From contig CAMJHF010000016.1 in assembly GCA_946405435.1 (NCBI GenBank), positions 1-64,000 on the forward strand: a stretch of 64,000 nt of DNA. Reading direction: 5' to 3'. Made by a program: the position numbers and the translations under genes. This DNA is from an uncultured Bacteroidales bacterium (GTDB lineage: Bacteria > Bacteroidota > Bacteroidia > Bacteroidales > UBA932). The notes under the pieces are model-generated. The model did not search any database. It was not told the DNA's origin and saw only the letters and a program-made list of their open reading frames with translations. Numbering within the stretch: the stretch's first letter is position 1; every line of letters starts with the position of its first letter. This document shows, in pieces, positions 34,452-43,164 of this stretch.

Positions 34452-35687
34452 ATGCAAAGGTGTGTACTAATCCTTCTGATTTTGGTCTCGCTGACGGGCC
34501 TGCATTCTTGCGCCCGCAATGTCCAAAGTGCTTCTGACGATGCTCCGGAGCTTCTTAAGGCAGTTCCCTCCGACGCCCTGGGCGTAGGCTTGTTCAATCG
34601 TCTCGACCATGGAATGGACGCGGTGCTTGACTCGCTTTCCGTTCTCCGCCGTCTAGATTACGGCAAGCTTTCCCGTTCAAAAGCGGCCGTGGCCATGTGT
34701 GACGTGGGTTCTGTAACACCTCTGCTGGTCATCGAGGCAGGCCATTCCGACGCCGATACTCTCGAGGCGGCCCGTTCCGTGCTGGCCATGTCGGACACCC
34801 TTCGCATACCGTCTGCCCTGGTGGCTTTGAATCAGCACAACGTATTGCTGCTGAGCACATCAGCTACCGTCATCACAGTGGCATGCCGCCATATCGCTTC
34901 GGAATCTTCCATCCTGGACGCCCCCGACTTCGATCTGGTAGTCCCTCTGCTGCCGAAGCAGGATGTGCTGATACTTCGCAATCGCGGCGCTTCCCGGCTT
35001 CCGGCTTCCGGCTTTGGCAAGTTTACGTCCAAGCAGGTGACGGCTTTCATCAGGGAAGCGGCGGAATGGACGGTGCTCTCGGAGCAGAAACTCCATCCTG
35101 TCTATCCTTCTTCGCAACGGTATTTCTGCAGTTTCATGGAGTCCGTACAGGATGCTCCCGCCAAGCTGCCGTCCGTTTTCCCGCAGGATGCGTCGGCCGT
35201 CATAGACATGCCGGTGGCTTCCGTCCAGGAGTGGCGCGGTAAGTACGAGCAGTGGCTGGACGCCCGCATAGAATTGGAGAACTATCGCAAGCGCCTTGGC
35301 TCGCTGCGCAAGTCCTCGGGCAAGAATCCCCTCGACTGGGAGAAAGAGCATGGTGTGAGGGAAGTGGCTCTGGTCATGCTGCCGGGCGGTACCGTCAACA
35401 TGGTGCGGACTTCCAGGAACATGGAATCGGACGGTGTGCAGGTCAATCCCCACGCTGGCTTTGTGAGAGCCCTTTACGGCTCTGCTTTCGCCACTGGAGA
35501 CAGCTGCCTTCTGCGATGTGGGAACTGGCTCATAAGCAGCTGTGACCGCGTTCTTCTGGACAGCCTAAAGCTGGCCAAGGTCAAGCCGGAGAACTGGCCT
35601 TCATCCGCCCGGGTGGTTGCCTGGTCCCCCGAAATGCAGTTCAACTGGACAAAAGATAATATCAACGTATGGAATTCCAATCAGTAA
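34452..35687 (+). CDS. hypothetical lipoprotein, possibly DUF3352-like
   Basis: This is a 411-residue protein with a lipoprotein signal (lipobox LHSC). The mature part begins ELLKAVPSDALGVGLFNR, reminiscent of DUF3352-like proteins of Bacteroidetes that start with a similar PxDA segment, and shows mixed helix and strand pattern with no catalytic motif. Its end overlaps the start of the acyl-CoA synthetase gene by 19 bases, so it is translated from the same mRNA as the following two or three genes. Function unknown; an envelope location is likely. Confidence 0.75.
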   Translation: MQRCVLILLILVSLTGLHSCARNVQSASDDAPELLKAVPSDALGVGLFNRLDHGMDAVLDSLSVLRRLDYGKLSRSKAAVAMCDVGSVTPLLVIEAGHSDADTLEAARSVLAMSDTLRIPSALVALNQHNVLLLSTSATVITVACRHIASESSILDAPDFDLVVPLLPKQDVLILRNRGASRLPASGFGKFTSKQVTAFIREAAEWTVLSEQKLHPVYPSSQRYFCSFMESVQDAPAKLPSVFPQDASAVIDMPVASVQEWRGKYEQWLDARIELENYRKRLGSLRKSSGKNPLDWEKEHGVREVALVMLPGGTVNMVRTSRNMESDGVQVNPHAGFVRALYGSAFATGDSCLLRCGNWLISSCDRVLLDSLKLAKVKPENWPSSARVVAWSPEMQFNWTKDNINVWNSNQ

Positions 35688-37321
35688 ACAAGAAGCTGGA
35701 ACAAAGTTTCAAGCAGAACTGGGAGAGGGCCGCCCTGTCCAACTATCAGGGCGTCACGCTCAAGTATTGCGACGTGGCCAAGAGAATCGCCATGCTGCAT
35801 ATCTGTTTCCGCGCCTGCGGTCTGCAGAAGGGAGACAAGGTTGCTTTATGCGCCCGCAACCAGGTCAACTGGGGCGTCTGCTTCCTTGCGGCCACGACTT
35901 ACGGTGCCGTGCCCGTGCCGCTGCTTCATGAGTTCAAGGCAGAGAACATCCATTATCTGGTCAACCATTCCGAGGCCCGCGTCTTCTTTGTAGACGACTC
36001 TATCTGGGAAGGCCTCTCCGAGACGGAAATGCCTAATGTACAGGTGGTTGTGCAAATGTCCAACCTGAGCTATCTCTACGCCCGCGACGAGTCTTTCGTG
36101 CAGGCACGCGAGCAGCTTGCCGCCACCTTCCGGAGCATGTATCCCAATGGTTTCACCCGTGACTGCCTCGACTATTATGAGGATTCTCCCGAGGAGCTTG
36201 CCCTCATCAACTATACCTCCGGCACATCAGGCTTTTCGAAGGGTGTAATGTTGCCCTACAGGGCCCTGTGGACCAATATCAAGTTTGCAGGCGAGACGGC
36301 GGAGCCTCAGATGAGCTGCGAGTCCAAGATGGTGGCCCTGCTGCCTTCCGCCCACATGTACGGCATGATGTTCGAGTTCCTCTTCGAAATGACCATCGGC
36401 GCCCACGTGCACTTCCTCACCAGACTCCCGAGCCCCAAGGTCATCATGAAGGCGTTTTCGGAAATACATCCTGATGTCATCATTTCCGTGCCCCTTATTA
36501 TCGAAAAGGTGTACAAGTCGCAGATCAAGCCCATTGCCGAGAAGCACAAGACATGGCTCAGGATCCCGCTGGTGGACCATATCGTGCTGAACAAGATTCG
36601 CGAGGGTCTCATCAAGGCGTTCGGCGGCAATTTCGAGGAGATTATCCTTGGCGGTGCTGCCTTCAACCCCGAGGTGGAGCAGTTCCTCCGCCGCGTAAAG
36701 TTCCCGTTCACAGTTGGTTATGGTATGACTGAGTGCGGTCCAATCATCACCTACGCCCACTGGGACAAGACCAGGAAAGGGTCCTGCGGCTATGCAATAC
36801 CCGGCTGTTCCATCCGTATCGATTCTCCCGACCCCATGAAGATCCCCGGCGAGGTGCAGGTCAAGGGCGACAACGTATTCCTCGGCTATTACAACAACCG
36901 CCAGGCTACCAAATCGGCATTCACCAACGACAACTGGTTCAAGACCGGAGACATGGGAGTTATGGACAGCGACGGCTACCTGTACCTTCGCGGCCGTTCC
37001 AAGTGCATGATCCTGGGCCCTTCCGGGCAGAACATCTATCCCGAGGAGCTGGAGGCCGTCATCAACAACGTCAACTACGTGGTCGACTCCCTTGTCATCG
37101 AAGACAACGGCGCCCTCACCGCCCTTATCTATCCCGACTATCGTTCAGCCCAGAACGACGGCCTTGACGCCGATGAGGTGAAGGCGCGCATAAACGAGTG
37201 CCTCCCCGAGATTAACAAGCAGCTGCCCGGCTACGCGCAGATACGCCAGATAGAATTCCTGCCGGAAGATTTCGAGCGTACGCCCAAGCGCAGCATCAAA
37301 CGTTACCTGTACCAGCGATGA
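35669..37321 (+). CDS. AMP-dependent long-chain fatty acid-CoA ligase
   Basis: This 550-residue enzyme is of the ANL superfamily: P-loop YTSGTSGFSKGVML (about residues 180-193), A5 motif GYGMTECGP, A7/A8 region FKTGDMGVMDSDGYLYLRGRSK, and A10 with the catalytic Lys in PKRSIKRYL near the C-terminus. It activates fatty acids to acyl-CoA through an acyl-AMP. The chain-length preference cannot be read. It overlaps the 34452 gene by 19 bases and the dCMP deaminase gene by 4 bases (ATGA), indicating a tight operon. Confidence 0.93.
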   Translation: MEFQSVNKKLEQSFKQNWERAALSNYQGVTLKYCDVAKRIAMLHICFRACGLQKGDKVALCARNQVNWGVCFLAATTYGAVPVPLLHEFKAENIHYLVNHSEARVFFVDDSIWEGLSETEMPNVQVVVQMSNLSYLYARDESFVQAREQLAATFRSMYPNGFTRDCLDYYEDSPEELALINYTSGTSGFSKGVMLPYRALWTNIKFAGETAEPQMSCESKMVALLPSAHMYGMMFEFLFEMTIGAHVHFLTRLPSPKVIMKAFSEIHPDVIISVPLIIEKVYKSQIKPIAEKHKTWLRIPLVDHIVLNKIREGLIKAFGGNFEEIILGGAAFNPEVEQFLRRVKFPFTVGYGMTECGPIITYAHWDKTRKGSCGYAIPGCSIRIDSPDPMKIPGEVQVKGDNVFLGYYNNRQATKSAFTNDNWFKTGDMGVMDSDGYLYLRGRSKCMILGPSGQNIYPEELEAVINNVNYVVDSLVIEDNGALTALIYPDYRSAQNDGLDADEVKARINECLPEINKQLPGYAQIRQIEFLPEDFERTPKRSIKRYLYQR

Positions 37322-37719
37322 AAAAGTTTGACCAACGTTACTTAGAGATGGCCGAGATCTGGGCCAAGAATTCCTATTGCAAGCGCCGCCAGGTCGGTGC
37401 CCTGCTTGTGAAGGACAATATGATTATTTCCGACGGCTACAACGGCACTCCTTCCGGCTTCGAGAATGTCTGCGAGGAGAACGGCGTCACCAAGCCCTAT
37501 GTGCTGCATGCCGAGGCCAATGCCATATCCAAGGTGGCCAAGTCCGGAAACAACAGTCTGGGAGCCACCTTGTATGTCACGGCATCGCCCTGTATCGAAT
37601 GCGCCAAGCTGATAATACAGAGCGGAATCAAGAGGGTGGTCTATAAAGACGAGTACCGCCTGACCGACGGCGTGGACCTGCTGACCCGCGCCGGAATTGA
37701 AGTTGAAAAAGTAGATTAG
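37318..37719 (+). CDS. dCMP deaminase (ComEB-like)
   Basis: This 133-residue cytidine/deoxycytidylate deaminase has the zinc site HAE (64-66) and PCIEC (Cys 92 and Cys 95), with the family's substrate segment GYNGTPSGFENV. It converts dCMP to dUMP for dTTP synthesis in the cytoplasm. The ATG overlaps the previous stop. One base separates it from the next gene. Confidence 0.95.
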   Translation: MKKFDQRYLEMAEIWAKNSYCKRRQVGALLVKDNMIISDGYNGTPSGFENVCEENGVTKPYVLHAEANAISKVAKSGNNSLGATLYVTASPCIECAKLIIQSGIKRVVYKDEYRLTDGVDLLTRAGIEVEKVD

Positions 37720-37720
37720 A

Positions 37721-39247
37721 ATGAAGAGAAGTACAGTTGTGACCCTGTTGCTTGGGGTTATCATAGGCCTTTCCGTAGCTTTGCTCATGCATCAATTGTC
37801 GGGCAACAAGCGCCAGCTGCGCACCCGTTACGATGACTGGCGCAAGCTGAATCTGATACTGCAGACGGTGGACGATAATTACGTGGATTCCGTAGACCGC
37901 AAAAAGGCCACCGATGCGGCGATCGAGGCTGTGCTGGCCACTCTTGATCCGCATTCAGTATACATGCCGCCGCAGAAGCTCGAAGAGTCGGAGGAAGACC
38001 TTTCCGGCAACTTCTCCGGTATCGGAATTCAGTTCAACGTGCCCAATGATACGGCGGTGGTGATCGAGGTCATCCCCGGCGGCCCCGCCCAGAAGCTCGG
38101 CATGCAGCCCGGAGACCGTCTGCTCAAGGTCGACACCACTTCTATCGCAGGCGTAAGCTTTCCCCAGGACAGCATGGTGCGCCGCATGAAGGGCCCTTCC
38201 GGCACCAAGGTGACGGTCACAGTCAAGCGTGGCAGCGAGGTTATCCCCTTCGAGATAACCCGCGGCAAGATTCCCACCCATTCGGTCGATGCCGCCTTCA
38301 TGGTCAGCGACACCACCGGGTTCCTGCGTCTGAGCAAGTTCTCGCGCACGACCGCGGCCGAGTTTGCCGATGCTGCGGACGCACTGCAGAGGCAGGGGAT
38401 GAAGCATCTGATCGTAGACCTCCGCGACAACAGCGGCGGCTTCTTCGACCAGGCTCTCAAGCTCAGCAACATGTTCCTCGGCAAGGGCGACATGATTGTG
38501 TACATGGAGGGCCGTCACCGCAAGCGCGAAGAATACAGGGCCGACGGCAGCGGACAGCTCCGCGGCACCGGGCTTACGCTGCTGGTGTCGGACGGCACGG
38601 CGTCGTCCAGCGAGATTTTCGCCGGCGCCATGCAGGACAACGGCAGGGCCAGGCTGGTAGGCCGGAGGACCTTCGGCAAGGGCCTTGTGCAGGAGCCTGT
38701 CAACTTCACCGACGGCTCCGGAATACGTCTTACGGTGGCCCGCTTCTACACTCCGTCCGGGCGCTGCATCCAGAAACCCTATTCCGAGGATTACGTATAC
38801 GACATCTACAAGCGTTACGAGAACGGCGAGATGCTTGCCGCAGACAGCATGCATGTCGACAATGGCGGCATCATCCCCGATGTTTTCGTGCCAATCGACA
38901 CGACCAAGGTAGGCTCGTTCTACATCAACTGCACCAAGAAGGCCACGACAATGCGTTTCGCCTCGGCATTCTTCGACGGGCACAAGGCCGAGCTACAGGC
39001 TATCGATACCTATGACGCCCTGCTCAAGTACCTTGACTCCCATGCTCTGGAGCAGCGCTTCCTGAGCTTCGCCCGCAACCGCGACGAGCTCGTCCCCATC
39101 AACGATGAGTGGGAGGTGGAGCGCACCTACATGATGACGCAGGTCCGCGCCCTCGTTGGCCGCTACTCTCGTCTAGGCGACAACGCCTACTACCATCTCT
39201 TCCTCCAGACCGACGAAATCTACAAGGCAGCAACCGCCGCCTTGTAG
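37721..39247 (+). CDS. S41-family C-terminal processing peptidase
   Basis: This 508-residue protein has an N-terminal membrane anchor or signal (about residues 4-24), a PDZ domain (about 80-165: GIGIQFNVPNDTAVVIEVIPGGPAQKLGMQPGD) and the S41 protease core with the Ser in DGTASSSEIFAGAMQDN and the Lys in GRRTFGKGLVQ. The C-terminal about 130 residues are the extra helical part common in Bacteroidetes members. It acts in the periplasm on protein C-termini or misfolded envelope proteins. It is the last gene of the 34452-39247 operon. Confidence 0.95.
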   Translation: MKRSTVVTLLLGVIIGLSVALLMHQLSGNKRQLRTRYDDWRKLNLILQTVDDNYVDSVDRKKATDAAIEAVLATLDPHSVYMPPQKLEESEEDLSGNFSGIGIQFNVPNDTAVVIEVIPGGPAQKLGMQPGDRLLKVDTTSIAGVSFPQDSMVRRMKGPSGTKVTVTVKRGSEVIPFEITRGKIPTHSVDAAFMVSDTTGFLRLSKFSRTTAAEFADAADALQRQGMKHLIVDLRDNSGGFFDQALKLSNMFLGKGDMIVYMEGRHRKREEYRADGSGQLRGTGLTLLVSDGTASSSEIFAGAMQDNGRARLVGRRTFGKGLVQEPVNFTDGSGIRLTVARFYTPSGRCIQKPYSEDYVYDIYKRYENGEMLAADSMHVDNGGIIPDVFVPIDTTKVGSFYINCTKKATTMRFASAFFDGHKAELQAIDTYDALLKYLDSHALEQRFLSFARNRDELVPINDEWEVERTYMMTQVRALVGRYSRLGDNAYYHLFLQTDEIYKAATAAL

Positions 39248-39253
39248 CCGCCT

Positions 39254-39288
39254 CCAAGGTCCCGGCGTTTTTTTGTACCTTGCCCGGG
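39254..39288. repeat. REP-like palindrome left of the transposase remnant
   Basis: CCAAGGTCCCGGCG, a T-run and TACCTTGCCCGGG form an imperfect palindrome. The core CAAGGTCCCGG returns at 40601-40611. It lies between the S41 gene and the RAYT remnant and may also terminate the S41 operon. Confidence 0.65.
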
Positions 39289-39300
39289 TGGTGTCCGGTT

Positions 39301-40092
39301 TTAGGATACGCTCGATGTCGCTGCGGGCGATGCCGAAGGTGCGGGAGAGTTGGGAGGTTGTGGTCTTGGTGGTGCGGTGCAAATAGTCCTTGGACCGTCA
39401 ACCAGTTTCCAGGTCATTTCCGAGGAATTCTGGCCTCCGATTGTCCTGAGAAAAAATGTCAGGTCGTTGTTGAAAGCCTGCTCCAGGTAAGTGTAATCGC
39501 AGAAGCTTGAGGGAATCAGGCAACCGTCCTTGCCTAACTGCCATGGAACTGCGTCCAGCTTGTCCCCGGTATGCATGATTTCCCTTTTTTTCTGCTTTGT
39601 CAGCGTCCTGACGGGAATACCTCCGGGGCTGTCCCTTTCCCGGAACATGGCACTGAATCCCGACCATTTGTATTCGTTGATGTTGCAGCCATTGTCCAAT
39701 GCGTTTCTGGGTATGTAGGCCAGAGCATTGCGGACATACCAGTCGCTGTCAAGGGCAATGGCCTTGATGTATACCCTGATCGGAACCTTTGTGCGGCCAT
39801 ACTTCTTCCTGAACCACATGGAGTACATGCGCTTGATTTCCTGTCCGCAGTCGTCGGCCTCCTTTTGGGAATTTGCCAGCACTGCCATATGGCAGTGGTT
39901 CGAGACGACGGCGTAGATAATGACGATTACGTTTTTACGTCTGGCGCAGACGCATATGATTTTTACCATGGCGTCGTAGTCGTCGTCATCCCGGAACAGA
40001 ATCAGTTGTTCCATCCCCTTCATACTTATGTGAAAAGGCTGAACATATGCGGCCTTGCCGTCCGGCAGACGTCGGAGAACAACCCGTTTCAT
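39301..40092 (-). pseudogene. REP-associated tyrosine transposase (Y1/IS200-like), 3' frame broken
   Basis: From the ATG at 40092 the frame reads a Y1 transposase: VQPFHISMKGMEQLILFRDDDDY, the HUH motif in SNHCHMAVLA, a Tyr in the helix around WYVRNALAYIPRNAL, and WSGFSAMF. After WKLVDGP (near 39390) the frame turns into Pro/Ser-rich sequence. In the -1 frame the natural-looking end continues as DYLHRTTKTTTSQLSRTFG and IARSDIERILK, an HTH tail usual in RAYTs. A one-base deletion near 39390 is inferred. REP-like palindromes flank it, as expected for a RAYT. Confidence 0.75.
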
Positions 40093-40093
40093 C

Positions 40094-40447
40094 TCAGCTA
40101 GCCGACTTGGGTGGCTGGATTCCGGGACCGAATACGGTAAACTCCCCGCCATTCCTTTCGAATTCCTTCTGGGCTTCGATCCGGGCCTTGACGAGGTTTG
40201 CTGATTCCTCGTCCAGCATCCTTATCATTTCCTTTCTGTTGGCGCACACCGAAAGGTCGGCGATGGTGAGTGCCCTGATCATGGCGATGACGGCGTTTTC
40301 GTTGCCGCCCCACAGGGTGGTCATCATGGCAAATGAGGCGCCGGTAATGACGTCAATGATGGCATGAGGATTGGTCTTGGGGTCAAAATCGGTTTCGAAC
40401 CGATAATCATGCTCTCCGTATCGGAGGACTTTGAGAACTGTTTTCAT
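40094..40447 (-). CDS. small protein paired with the RAYT
   Basis: This 117-residue protein starts at the ATG at 40447 (MKTVLKVLRYGEHDYRF). No transmembrane segment or known domain is seen; the middle (MMTTLWGGNENAVIAMIRALTIADLSV) and the C-terminal half (RKEMIRMLDEESANLVKARIEAQKEFERNGG) look helical. Its stop lies one base before the transposase start, which indicates coupled translation. A role in REP transposition or its control is inferred from position only. Confidence 0.68.
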   Translation of the reverse strand: MKTVLKVLRYGEHDYRFETDFDPKTNPHAIIDVITGASFAMMTTLWGGNENAVIAMIRALTIADLSVCANRKEMIRMLDEESANLVKARIEAQKEFERNGGEFTVFGPGIQPPKSAS

Positions 40448-40544
40448 AGTCACTTGAGTTTAAAAGTTTACGCCCCAAACATAGCACAATCCCTCCAAAC
40501 TTCCAAACATATCCGACGAAAATCGGTCAAAATGTGATTTTTTT

Positions 40545-40633
40545 GCGGGGACCTTGCCCGCCAATCAGGCTCTGACACTCTTCCAAGGCACATCGCCGGG
40601 CAAGGTCCCGGTACTTTTTCCACACCTTGCCCG
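40545..40633. repeat. REP-like palindrome cluster right of the transposase
   Basis: GGGACCTTGCCCG (40548-40560) and CGGGCAAGGTCCC (40597-40609) are perfect reverse complements. A further CACCTTGCCCG (40623-40633) pairs with the same right arm. The arms match the palindrome at 39254-39288 in core sequence. Confidence 0.78.
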
Positions 40634-40736
40634 AAAAAAGGATGGACAGACGGGAAGGGAAGATGGATGGGTAGGACTCAGGGACTGAGAGATTGAGAAG
40701 AGGAGAAGAGGAGAAGGGGATGAGAGGCGTAAGGCG

Positions 40737-40940
40737 TATTTTCGGCAGGTTGTCCTCAGAAACGACCCATTTCGAGGACGGAAGGTGTATTTTCGGCGGT
40801 TTGTCTTCAGAAATGGCCTATCTCGAGGACGAATGGTGTGCTTTCAGCAGTTTGTCCTCAGAAACGACCCATTTCGAGGACGGAAGGTGTGTTTCAGACA
40901 GTTTGTCCTTAGAATTGGCTATCTGTGAGGACGGCAGGAC
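40737..40940. repeat. four 51-bp tandem repeats
   Basis: Units start at 40737, 40788, 40839 and 40890, with the core TTTGTCCTCAGAAACGACCC then ATTTCGAGGACGGAAGG. Units 1 and 3 are nearly identical; 2 and 4 are diverged. The period is a multiple of three and the plus strand is open from 40693 to 41055 (17-residue repeats around LSSETTHFEDGRC), but the frame runs into the next array, so coding is doubtful. Confidence 0.85.
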
Positions 40941-41000
40941 GGAATCTTTTGAAAGTCCGGCGGCAGTGAGGGGGCGAAAAGAGGCAAGAGGGAATGATGC

Positions 41001-41614
41001 CGGAACGTGCCACGGCCGCCATCCTCCGGGCAGGCAGGGAGCAGAAAGGCCGTAGAATGTGCCAGGGCCGCCATTCTTCGGGCGTGCAGGGAACAGAAAG
41101 GCCGCAGACCGTGCCGGGGCCACCATCCCTCGGGCGTGCAGGGAGCAGAGAGGCAGCAGAACGTGCTAGGGCCGCCATTCTTCGGGTGTGCAGGGAACAG
41201 AAAAGCTGCATAACGTGCCGGGACCGCCGTTCTTCGGGTGGGCAGGGAGCAGAAAAGCCGCAGACCGTGCCAGGGCCGCCATTCTTTGGGTGGGCAGGGA
41301 GCAGAAAAGCCGCAGACCGTGCCAGGGCCGCCATTCTTTGGGTGGGCAGGGAGCAGAAAAGCCGCAGACCGTGCCGGGCCGCCATTCTTTGGGCGGGCAG
41401 GGCGCAGAAGGGCTGCAGAACGTGTCAGGACTACCATCCCTCGGGCGTGCAAGGAGCAGAGAGGCTGCAGAATGTGCTGGGGCCACCATCCTCTGGGTGG
41501 GCAGGGAGCAGAAAAGCCGCAGACGTGCCAGGACCGCCATTCTTTGGGCGGGCAGGGAACAGAAAGGCTGCAGAACGTGCCAGGACCACCATCCCTTGGG
41601 CGGGCAGGGAGCGG
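41001..41614. repeat. about 11.6 copies of a 52-bp tandem repeat (minisatellite)
   Basis: The consensus has CCGCCATTCTTTGGG, then GGGCAGGGAGCAGAAAAGCC, then GCAGACCGTGCCAGGG. From the first CCGCC at 41016 to the last at 41586 there are 11 units with two single-base deletions (570 bases). 52 is not a multiple of three, which explains why all frames stay open for a while; I see no gene here. Units have no unique spacers, so it is not a CRISPR. Confidence 0.92.
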
Positions 41615-41667
41615 ATGTGTGGCGGGAAGGCGGAATGTGAGGGGCGATGGTCTGCCGGTTCATCGAC

Positions 41668-42381
41668 TTATTGGGCGATGAACTGGTAGACGATGTTGCC
41701 TTGCTGGGCGGCGGGGGCGGTGGAGGAGGCGGAGAAGCGGCTGAGGCGGGCGGCGCGGATGGCGAAGGAGCGGAGACAGCCGTCCTTGGAGGAGCTGCTC
41801 TCGTCCACTTTGGCGGCCACGACTGTGCCGCTGTTATCGACTGTGATCAAGACGGTTACCTCGCCGGCGCCCATGCAGCGGTAGGCGGGGATGGAGAGTT
41901 TGCTGGCCTTGCGCCCTTCGAGATAATAAGAGACGACTGAAGGGCCGCTGTATGCTTTCTGCTCTTTTTTTGTTCCGGAGTCTTTTGATGGAACGTCGGC
42001 GGTGAAGCCGTCGTCGGGGGCTTCGAAACCCGCATTGAGCTCGCGGGCCAGACGCTCGGCGTCTTTATAGAGCTGGTCGGCGTCGGTGCCGCGGTCGTCC
42101 TTGAGAGAGGCGCGGTCTACGGCGACGTTGCGGTAGCCGCCGCTCGCGGCCCCCAACTCCTCCTGGAGCTTCTGGCTGATGGCCTGCTGGAATTCGGCCT
42201 CTTTCTGGAGCCGTTCAACCTCTTCCTGCAGGCGTTCCAATTCTTCTAACTTGCTGAAATCCAGCACGAAAGAATTTTCCTTCTGGATCGAGTATCCCAG
42301 AGTGGTGGCAAGCAGGACTATCAGCACCGCAAGATGGATGATTACGGTGGTGTACAGTCCTGCTTTGTCCTCCCTTTTCAT
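41668..42381 (-). CDS. TonB-like energy transducer, short form
   Basis: This 237-residue protein has an N-terminal membrane anchor (LYTTVIIHLAVLIVLLATTLGY, about residues 9-29), a Glu/Gln-rich coiled coil (about 45-80), a charged spacer and a C-terminal TonB-type domain (about 170-237: GEVTVLITVDNSGTVVAAKV, DGCLRSFAIRAARLSRF, GNIVYQFIAQ). It would carry proton-motive energy to outer-membrane receptors, or act as a TolA-like protein. Its ATG overlaps the stop of the uridine kinase gene by one base. Confidence 0.75.
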   Translation of the reverse strand: MKREDKAGLYTTVIIHLAVLIVLLATTLGYSIQKENSFVLDFSKLEELERLQEEVERLQKEAEFQQAISQKLQEELGAASGGYRNVAVDRASLKDDRGTDADQLYKDAERLARELNAGFEAPDDGFTADVPSKDSGTKKEQKAYSGPSVVSYYLEGRKASKLSIPAYRCMGAGEVTVLITVDNSGTVVAAKVDESSSSKDGCLRSFAIRAARLSRFSASSTAPAAQQGNIVYQFIAQ

Positions 42382-43001
42382 TATTTAATCTTGTCCAGAC
42401 TCTTCTCTACGGTGGCGGTGATCATGTCGATGGCCACCTTGTTGTGTCCGCCCTGAGGGATGATGATGTCTGCGTAACGCTTGCTGGGCTCGATGAACTG
42501 AAGGTACATGGGCTTCACGGTGCGGCTGTAGCGCTCGATCACCCAGTGTACGTCCTTGCCGCGCTCGCATATGTCGCGCTCGATGACGCGCATTAGACGG
42601 TCGTCGTCGTCGGCATCCACGAAGATCTTGATGTCCATCTGGTCCCTGAGTTTCTTGCAGGTGAAGATGAGGATGCCCTCGATGATGATGATGTCGGCGG
42701 GTTCCACGAGCTTCGTTTCGGTTTTGGAACGGGTGCAGGAGATGAAGGAATACACCGGCTGCTGCACGCTCTTGCCGTTTTTGAGATCCTTGAGCTGGCT
42801 GCAGAGAAGGTCCCATTCGATGGAGTCCGGGTGGTCGAAGTTATGGACGCGCTTCTCCTCGTCTGTAAGGTCGCTGGAATCTTTGTAGTAGGAATCCTGG
42901 GGAATCACTACGACCTTTTTGCCTTCAATCTTCTCGGTGATGGCCTTGACTACTGTCGTTTTGCCGGACCCTGATCCGCCGGCTATACCAATTACTAACA
43001 T
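42381..43001 (-). CDS. udk: uridine/cytidine kinase
   Basis: This is a 206-residue enzyme. The ATG at 43001 gives MLVIGIAGGSGSGKTTVVKAI with the Walker A loop at residues 8-15; an upstream extension lacks homology. Further uridine kinase hallmarks are QDSYYKDSSDL, NFDHPDSIEWDLL and the IIEGILIF strand. It phosphorylates uridine and cytidine in pyrimidine salvage. The gene overlaps the TonB-like gene start by one base. Confidence 0.96.
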   Translation of the reverse strand: MLVIGIAGGSGSGKTTVVKAITEKIEGKKVVVIPQDSYYKDSSDLTDEEKRVHNFDHPDSIEWDLLCSQLKDLKNGKSVQQPVYSFISCTRSKTETKLVEPADIIIIEGILIFTCKKLRDQMDIKIFVDADDDDRLMRVIERDICERGKDVHWVIERYSRTVKPMYLQFIEPSKRYADIIIPQGGHNKVAIDMITATVEKSLDKIK

Positions 43002-43024
43002 TGTAACTAAATGCTGATGGCCAC

Positions 43025-43151
43025 AAAAGTGATACTGTGCCGAAAATCTGTGGCCGCCCATGGCCGCATGAATGTGAGGGGTCCGCTGGCCTGTAAGGGA
43101 CAGTGGGAGGGATGGAGCGAAGCGGAGGATTTGCGGAACAGTATCACTTTT
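43025..43151. repeat. 127-bp element bounded by 14-bp perfect inverted repeats
   Basis: AAAAGTGATACTGT (43025-43038) and ACAGTATCACTTTT (43138-43151) are exact reverse complements; pairing continues inward for about 10 bases with mismatches. It fills the gap between udk and asnS. It could be a MITE-like insertion or a large stem-loop. Confidence 0.75.
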
Positions 43152-43164
43152 CTGGCGGTTCTAA

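Noticed and set aside
41001..41614. CRISPR array
   Set aside because: The whole 52-bp unit is conserved with no separation into constant repeat and unique spacer, and no cas gene is nearby.
40909..41689. Several overlapping frames with 17-residue repeats on both strands of the minisatellite
   Set aside because: The period of 52 is not a multiple of three, so every frame drifts through the same three readings; none has a signal, domain or start context.
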